Of a stretch of DNA of 64,000 nucleotides, positions 59,457 through 64,000 are shown one piece after another; the stretch's first letter is position 1; each line of letters starts with the position of its first letter. The position numbers were made by a program, and so were the translations under genes. The notes under the pieces are model-generated. The model saw only the letters and a program-made list of their open reading frames with translations. It was not told the origin of the DNA and did no database searches. Source of the stretch: Roseiarcus sp963798015 (lineage in GTDB: Bacteria; Pseudomonadota; Alphaproteobacteria; Rhizobiales; Beijerinckiaceae); the NCBI GenBank assembly GCA_963798015.1, contig CAWCSA010000023.1, positions 372,001-436,000 of the forward strand. Reading direction: 5' to 3'.

Positions 59457-61214
59457 CTAAGCCGCAGACGAAGCGGCAACAGGCTGGCGTTTTGGCGCGC
59501 CATAGGTATCCGGGATCTTGTCAGCGAAGGCCACAACGAGCTCGTCGGTCTCCATGTCCTCGATCGAGATCGGACGGGTTGCGTCATCGACATAGGTCTT
59601 GCTGGCGGGATCCTGGACGACGCGCTTCTTGATGCTGTGATAGCGCCACCCGACACTGAGCCATTGCGCGACCACAGACACGAACTCGACCGCCCGGACA
59701 GGATAGAAAACCAGCGGATTGACGATTCGCATCCCGTGCCGGCGAGTCGTCCTGACCTTGCGGCGGATGATGCCGCATTGCAGCGGGTGCACGCCCTCTA
59801 TCCGCGCAGAGGAGGAGAAGGCCGTCATCACGTCGGCAATCTTGTTCATCCTCAAGCCCGTGGCGGCGGCGCGTTTGAGCACCGTCTCGACATGCTCGTC
59901 GGTGTAATAGCGCTTCCAGGCGTCGCGATAGGTTTTGTTCCACGCCTCGTTCGACATCAGAGAATGGCCGGTGCAGACATGCTCGAGATCGTATTTGTTC
60001 ATGTCCGGGTCCATCGCGACCCCTTTGAGGTGAAGGACTTTGTGATCCTCGGAGCCGGGAAGGGGGGTCAGGCAAAAGAACTCGAGGATGTCGAGCGGCA
60101 GCTCTTTCTTGATGATGTCGATATCGCGGGCGACTGATTCGGGCGTGTCGGTCGGAAAACCGATGATGAAGCCCGCCCAGGTCATCACCTTGTGGTTTCG
60201 CCAGGCCTGCAGCATGATCCGGTATTCCCAGATCTTGTTCTGCCGCTTTTTCGCGCCCTGGAGCGATTGGGGATTGATGCTCTCAAGCCCGATGAAAACC
60301 TGGTTGCAGCCGGCCCGCGCCGCCTTCTCGATGAATCCCGGGATCTTGTGGCAGAGCGTGTCGACCTGAAGGATCAGCTTGATCGGAATGCCCTTGTTGG
60401 TTCTCAGATCGATCAGCCGGTCGAGGATCGCCTCCCAGTTGCGGTTACGGGCGAAATTGTCGTCGGTGACGAAATAGTGGTTGATGCCCTGGGCGTAATT
60501 GGCGCGCACGATCGCCTCGACGTCATCGGCGCTCCGATAGCGCGACTTGCGGCCCTGGACATTGATGATCGTGCAGAAGCTGCACTGGAACGGACAGCCG
60601 CGGCCGGCGTCGAAGCAGGCGTGATGGCCGACGATCCGCCCCACGATTTCCTTCGGCAATATGGGGATCGCGGCCGCCTCCATGCCGGGCATATCGTGGA
60701 GGTAATTGTAGAGAGGCTTCGCCTGGCCCGCGTCGATGTCGCGGAGGAGGTCGGCAATCCGGCCTTCGCCCTCGCCCGCGTACAGGGTCACGCCGAGCGA
60801 CTGCGCTTCCTTCATGTCCGCAGGCAGTTCGGGGAGCATCGATATGCAGCCCGAGACGTGGAATCCCCCGATCACCACAGGCACGCCTTTGGCGCGAAAC
60901 TCGCGGGCCAGATCAAGGGCGCGCGGAAACTGATTCGACTGAACCCCGACGAGCCCGACAAATCCACCGCCCGCCGTCTTTATCCGGCGCGAGATCGCCT
61001 TGACGTCGACGACCGTGTTGCATTCGTCGCAGGCGTCGATCTCGATGTCGACGTCGGGACCAAGAGCCCGCTCTTCCCGGCAGGCGGCCAAAAGCCCGTA
61101 GACGCTGGCGAGGCTGTTCGAGGGGATGGTGGAGAGGCGCCACTGGATGACATAACCGTCGTCGTCATAGTGCGACGGCTTGATAAGGAAGATCTTGAAC
61201 GTCCGGTTTCCCAT
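59457..61214 (-). CDS. Radical SAM enzyme with B12-binding-like N-terminal domain
   Basis: A 585-residue protein. The N-terminal ~190 residues resemble a Rossmann-like B12-binding domain (VGLVGVQSNQFPRALDLAREF, PVVIGGFHVSG), but the DxHxxG cobalamin motif is not seen. The radical SAM iron-sulfur motif CPFQCSFC is at about 207-214, followed by FVTDDNFARNRN and GLESINPQSLQGAKK. A C-terminal ~120-residue extension (YPVRAVEFVSVVAQWLSVGW) has a possible membrane-proximal helix. Substrate is unknown; family members act in hopanoid, lipid and pigment pathways. Start uncertain between 61214 and 61229. It lies 206 bp upstream of the ABC exporter gene. Confidence 0.82.
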   Translation of the reverse strand: MGNRTFKIFLIKPSHYDDDGYVIQWRLSTIPSNSLASVYGLLAACREERALGPDVDIEIDACDECNTVVDVKAISRRIKTAGGGFVGLVGVQSNQFPRALDLAREFRAKGVPVVIGGFHVSGCISMLPELPADMKEAQSLGVTLYAGEGEGRIADLLRDIDAGQAKPLYNYLHDMPGMEAAAIPILPKEIVGRIVGHHACFDAGRGCPFQCSFCTIINVQGRKSRYRSADDVEAIVRANYAQGINHYFVTDDNFARNRNWEAILDRLIDLRTNKGIPIKLILQVDTLCHKIPGFIEKAARAGCNQVFIGLESINPQSLQGAKKRQNKIWEYRIMLQAWRNHKVMTWAGFIIGFPTDTPESVARDIDIIKKELPLDILEFFCLTPLPGSEDHKVLHLKGVAMDPDMNKYDLEHVCTGHSLMSNEAWNKTYRDAWKRYYTDEHVETVLKRAAATGLRMNKIADVMTAFSSSARIEGVHPLQCGIIRRKVRTTRRHGMRIVNPLVFYPVRAVEFVSVVAQWLSVGWRYHSIKKRVVQDPASKTYVDDATRPISIEDMETDELVVAFADKIPDTYGAPKRQPVAASSAA

Positions 61215-61425
61215 GGGCGTGCTCTTCATTGTCGCGCAGGATTGTCGCGTGAGGTCGCGCCGATCTCATCGGCTTCCTACGCTTCCGTCCAAACAGAATC
61301 CCCGGCCCTCCCGGCCCTTGGGAGTCGACCCGGCATACTGTGTTTTGTTTGGGCGGTCCAGAAGGGATCTCCAGGCGTGGCCTGAGTTCTTGGGCTCGGC
61401 TCGAATCGGCGGGCTGATCGCCCGG

Positions 61426-62295
61426 TCAGCCCTTCTTGCGACCGCCTTGTGTCCGACCGTCCTTCGCTTCCTTGAGGGCCGCGTGGTATTTGCGTTTTAT
61501 CTCCTCCAGGTTGACCGATGGCTTCGGGAAGGCGAGGCCGAGATCGGCCATGGTGTCAGCAATGATCTGCGACACCGCGAGATTGCGAAACCACTTGTGG
61601 TTTGCCGGGATCACATACCAGGGCGCGTTCGCCGTGCTCGTCGCGCGAATCGCGTCCTCAAAGGCGTCGACGTAATCGTCCCACAATTCACGTTCTGAAT
61701 AGTCGGATTCGCTTATCTTCCAATTGCGCCCCGGGTCATCCAGGCGTTGCGCAAAGCGAGCGAGCTGCTCTTCCTTACTGATATGGAGGAAGAACTTGAG
61801 GATCGTGGTTCCCGATTCGGCGAGCAGCGCCTCGAAATCACGAATATGCTCGTAGCGGCGGACGCAGGTTTTCTTGTCGACGAGCTTGTGGACGCGCGTG
61901 ACCAGCACGTCCTCGTAGTGTGAGCGGTTGAAGATGACGATCTGGCCGGCCCTCGGCGCCTGGGCGTGGACGCGCCAGAGAAAGTCGTGCGCGAGTTCAA
62001 GCGGCGTCGGCTGCTTGAAGCTGGCGACATCGACGCCCTGCGGGTTGACGCCGCTGAACACGTGCCTGATCGTGCCGTCCTTGCCGCCGGCGTCCATCGC
62101 CTGCAAGACGACAAGGACCGAGTGCTTGTGCTCGGCGTAGAGTAAGACCTGCTGATGGGCGACCTGTTTGAGATAATGTTCGGCGTCCTCCTTCGCCTCA
62201 TCCTCCGATATGGATTTACCAATGTTAGACGGGTCGAGCTTATTGAGCCGGACTTTTTCACCCGGTTTGACGCTAAAGTGCCTGCGGTAATCCAC
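61426..62295 (-). CDS. ppk2: Polyphosphate kinase 2 family protein
   Basis: A 289-residue PPK2 enzyme. Walker A QAMDAGGKDGTI (about residues 66-77), NRSHYEDVLVTRV (near 125-137) and KFFLHISKEEQLARF with RLDDPGRNWKIS are the family signatures. PPK2 proteins use polyphosphate to phosphorylate ADP, GDP or AMP, or the reverse. The start is GTG 62295 with GGAGG 3-4 bases before; a longer frame to 62337 lacks this site. It lies 211 bp before the radical SAM gene, likely as a separate unit. Confidence 0.92.
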   Translation of the reverse strand: MDYRRHFSVKPGEKVRLNKLDPSNIGKSISEDEAKEDAEHYLKQVAHQQVLLYAEHKHSVLVVLQAMDAGGKDGTIRHVFSGVNPQGVDVASFKQPTPLELAHDFLWRVHAQAPRAGQIVIFNRSHYEDVLVTRVHKLVDKKTCVRRYEHIRDFEALLAESGTTILKFFLHISKEEQLARFAQRLDDPGRNWKISESDYSERELWDDYVDAFEDAIRATSTANAPWYVIPANHKWFRNLAVSQIIADTMADLGLAFPKPSVNLEEIKRKYHAALKEAKDGRTQGGRKKG

Positions 62296-62399
62296 GTTTC
62301 CTCCGTCCGCTGCCTTGCGCGCCAGCCCTGGCCTCACTTTGGAACGAAAATGAGTGTCAGATCAATGGTATTGGCCGACGGATGGGTCGGGATCGCGCG

Positions 62400-63401
62400 A
62401 TGAACATCACAATCATCGGCGCAGGCGCGATCGGCGGCCATATCGCGGCGAGGCTTGCCGCGGCGGGCGAGAGCGTGAAAGTCGTGGCGCGTGGCGAGCA
62501 CCTGAAGGCGATCCGCGAACGCGGGCTTAAACTCAAGGAGAACGGCGAAGAGATCGTCGCGCGCGTCGATGCGACGGATCGCATCGCCGAAGCCCGCGGC
62601 GCGGATCTCGTCGTACTCGGAGTGAAGGCGCATCAGCTCGCGCCAATCGCCACCGAACTCGCTTCGATCGTGACTCCCTCGACGACGCTCATGACGACGC
62701 AAAACGGCATACCCTGGTGGTATTTCTATAAGCATGGGGGGCCGCACGAGGGGGTTCAGCTCGAGAGTGTCGATCCGGGCGGCGTGATCGCTCGCCATCT
62801 GCCGATCGACGCCGTTGTCGCCGCCATCAGCTACCAGGCGGCGGAGATCGAAGGCCCAGGAATCATCCGACATATCGAGGGCCATCGCTTCCCGGTCGCC
62901 GAGATCGATGGCGCAAAGACCGACCGCATCGCCGCGCTATCCGAGCTCTTTACGAGAGCAGGCTTCAAATCGCCGGCGCTGAGCGACGTGCGTGCGGAAA
63001 TCTGGATGAAGCTTTGGGGCAATCTGACCTTCAACCCCGTGAGCGCGCTGACACATGCGACACTGGAGGACATCTGCCGCTTCGCGCCCACTCGCGCGCT
63101 CGCGTCGGCGATGATGCGCGAAGCGCAAACGGTCGGCGAAGCCTTCGGCATTCGTTTCCGTCTCGGCGTCGAGAAGCGTATAGCCGGCGCCGAGAGCATC
63201 GGAGCGCACAAGACCTCGATGCTGCAGGACATCGAGCACGGCCGCGCGACCGAGATCGACGCGCTGCTCGGCTCGGTCATCGAACTCGCCCGCCTCGTCA
63301 ATGTCCCGACTTTGCACCTTGAGGCGGTCTATGCGGTGACGAAGCTTCTGAGCGAGACCGTCGCTCGGAGCGGGAGCGGACTGTCGCTTGCTCGGCAATA
63401 G
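62400..63401 (+). CDS. 2-dehydropantoate 2-reductase family protein (PanE/ApbA)
   Basis: A 333-residue ketopantoate-reductase-like enzyme. The N-terminal NADPH motif is GAGAIGGHIAARLAAAGESV (residues about 7-26), and EIWMKLWGNLTFNPVSALT with KTSMLQDIEHGRATEID (catalytic Lys in the C-terminal domain) are typical. It may be a true pantothenate enzyme or one of the many paralogues acting on other 2-oxo acids. It starts at ATG 62400. The next gene, an acyl-CoA synthetase, begins 16 bp downstream, so they are probably co-transcribed. Confidence 0.88.
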   Translation: MNITIIGAGAIGGHIAARLAAAGESVKVVARGEHLKAIRERGLKLKENGEEIVARVDATDRIAEARGADLVVLGVKAHQLAPIATELASIVTPSTTLMTTQNGIPWWYFYKHGGPHEGVQLESVDPGGVIARHLPIDAVVAAISYQAAEIEGPGIIRHIEGHRFPVAEIDGAKTDRIAALSELFTRAGFKSPALSDVRAEIWMKLWGNLTFNPVSALTHATLEDICRFAPTRALASAMMREAQTVGEAFGIRFRLGVEKRIAGAESIGAHKTSMLQDIEHGRATEIDALLGSVIELARLVNVPTLHLEAVYAVTKLLSETVARSGSGLSLARQ

Positions 63402-63417
63402 CGCATTTGGAGAAAGC

Positions 63418-64000
63418 ATGAGCGCGGATCGCACGTTGAGGGGCCTTATCGAATCGGGGCGTGATGACGCTGTCGCCATCTCTGCGCACGGCGCCACGCC
63501 ATTAAGCTACGCGGCCTTACGCGCTCTGATCGATCGCACGCAGTGCTCGCTTAACGAACTCGGAATCGGCCGCGGCGATCGGGTCGCCATCGTGCTGCCG
63601 AACGGCCCCGAAATGGCGGCGGCGTTTCTGTGCGTGGCGTCAGCGGCGACGTCGGCGCCGCTCAACCCCGCCTATAAGCAGGACGAGTTCGAGTTTTACC
63701 TCGAAGATCTCAAGGCAAAGGCGTTAATTGTTGAGGCAGGCAGCGAGTCGCCCGCGCTTCGCGCGGCGGAGAAGCTCGGCGTTGCGGTCATTGTGCTCAC
63801 TCCCGAGCCGCAAGCCGGAGCCGGCGCCTTCCGGCTTTCCGGCGACCCTGTAGACGCGGTCGTTGACCGCGTCAGCCACGCTCAGCGAGCGTGGCTACAG
63901 CCGGCCGAAGCCAATGACGTTGCGCTCATTTTGCACACCTCGGGCACCACTTCGCGACCGAAAATCGTGCCGCTTCGCCATGCCAACATCTGGACCTCGG
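63418..64000 (+). CDS. AMP-dependent acyl-CoA synthetase, 5' part (truncated by window edge)
   Basis: The first ~194 residues of an ANL-family ligase; the gene continues past 64000. MSADRTLRGLIESGRDDAVA is the start, with GGAGAAAG before the ATG. The ATP-binding P-loop-like HTSGTTSRPKIVPL is near residue 169-182, preceded by RGDRVAIVLPNGPEMAAAFL. The HTSGTTSRPK form is close to oxalyl-CoA-type or malonyl-type ligases. A palindromic element at 63848-63900 is read in frame through the coding sequence just before this motif. Probably co-transcribed with the PanE-like gene. Confidence 0.9.
   Translation, partial: MSADRTLRGLIESGRDDAVAISAHGATPLSYAALRALIDRTQCSLNELGIGRGDRVAIVLPNGPEMAAAFLCVASAATSAPLNPAYKQDEFEFYLEDLKAKALIVEAGSESPALRAAEKLGVAVIVLTPEPQAGAGAFRLSGDPVDAVVDRVSHAQRAWLQPAEANDVALILHTSGTTSRPKIVPLRHANIWTS
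63848..63900. repeat. Cruciform palindromic element inside acyl-CoA synthetase gene
   Basis: Outer arms CTGTAG (63848-63853) and CTACAG (63895-63900) enclose two perfect hairpins: ACGCGGTC-gtt-GACCGCGT (63854-63872) and CCACGCTC-agc-GAGCGTGG (63876-63894). All 53 bases are read through without a stop in the synthetase frame, adding about 17 residues (VDAVVDRVSHAQRAWLQ) at a variable loop. It looks like a palindromic repeat that landed in a gene without breaking it. Confidence 0.75.

Noticed and set aside
1..64000. tRNA, rRNA, CRISPR arrays, transposases
   Set aside because: Scanned by eye for cloverleaf 3' ends, regular spaced repeats and transposase motifs; none convincing. A tRNA scan would be decisive.

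Overview
The window is a GC-rich (roughly 63-65 percent by eye) chromosomal segment of an alphaproteobacterium, most likely order Hyphomicrobiales (Rhizobiales). A Beijerinckiaceae/Methylocystaceae-like or Bradyrhizobium-like host is my best guess. This rests on gene content rather than a marker gene: a coxB-coxA-ctaG-coxC aa3 oxidase cluster, poly-hydroxybutyrate synthase, a compact glycogen operon with a GlgX-MalQ fusion, LpcC/WaaE-like lipopolysaccharide transferases and the alphaproteobacterial ATP-grasp/Alpha-E/transglutaminase set. I saw no rRNA, tRNA, CRISPR array, transposase or prophage block. About 88-90 percent is coding.

Layout. 1-5.4 kb: 3' end of adenine deaminase, a HigB/HigA toxin-antitoxin pair followed by a second, divergent copy of the ade 3' end, then small secreted and membrane proteins, a GNAT enzyme, a DedA protein and an MFS carrier. 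5.6-10.1 kb: a signal-less HtrA-type protease, two LPS-type glycosyltransferases, a CadD-like transporter and a 2-oxoglutarate oxygenase. 10.2-15 kb: a sugar ABC importer (binding protein, permease, double ATPase) divergent from a GntR regulator. 15-26.7 kb: glgP-glgB-glgC-glgA-glgX/malQ, all on the minus strand and almost without gaps. 27.8-31.9 kb: the cytochrome c oxidase operon, without ctaB.

32-45.9 kb: a STAS-like protein, an SDR, an ABC-2 exporter, a small secreted protein, parC, an HTH protein, a DMT carrier, an MFS carrier with a palindromic operator in its leader, a coupled cytochrome b561/catalase-like pair, a frameshifted flavin disulfide reductase, DUF4126, and a DUF2442/frameshifted DUF4160 pair. 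Two copies of a ~115 bp imperfect palindrome lie 3.3 kb apart here. 45.9-50.6 kb: phaC with a long basic N-terminal extension, a secreted protein, an aminotransferase and a Uma2 nuclease-like gene. 50.7-55.2 kb: GNAT, aat, circularly permuted ATP-grasp, Alpha-E and a transglutaminase-like protein whose catalytic Cys is Ala. 55.4-64 kb: a DUF4239 membrane protein, a PEP-CTERM GDSL hydrolase, an MsbA-type exporter, a radical SAM enzyme, PPK2 polyphosphate kinase, a PanE-like reductase and the 5' part of an acyl-CoA synthetase that carries an in-frame palindromic insertion.

How it works together. Glycogen synthesis and breakdown, PHB synthesis and polyphosphate kinase indicate a storage-rich lifestyle supported by aerobic aa3 respiration. 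The least explained unit is the 50.7-55.2 kb run: an N-terminal aminoacyl transferase sits next to a predicted peptide-ligase cassette with an apparently inactive transglutaminase. It is the best candidate here for a poorly described system.
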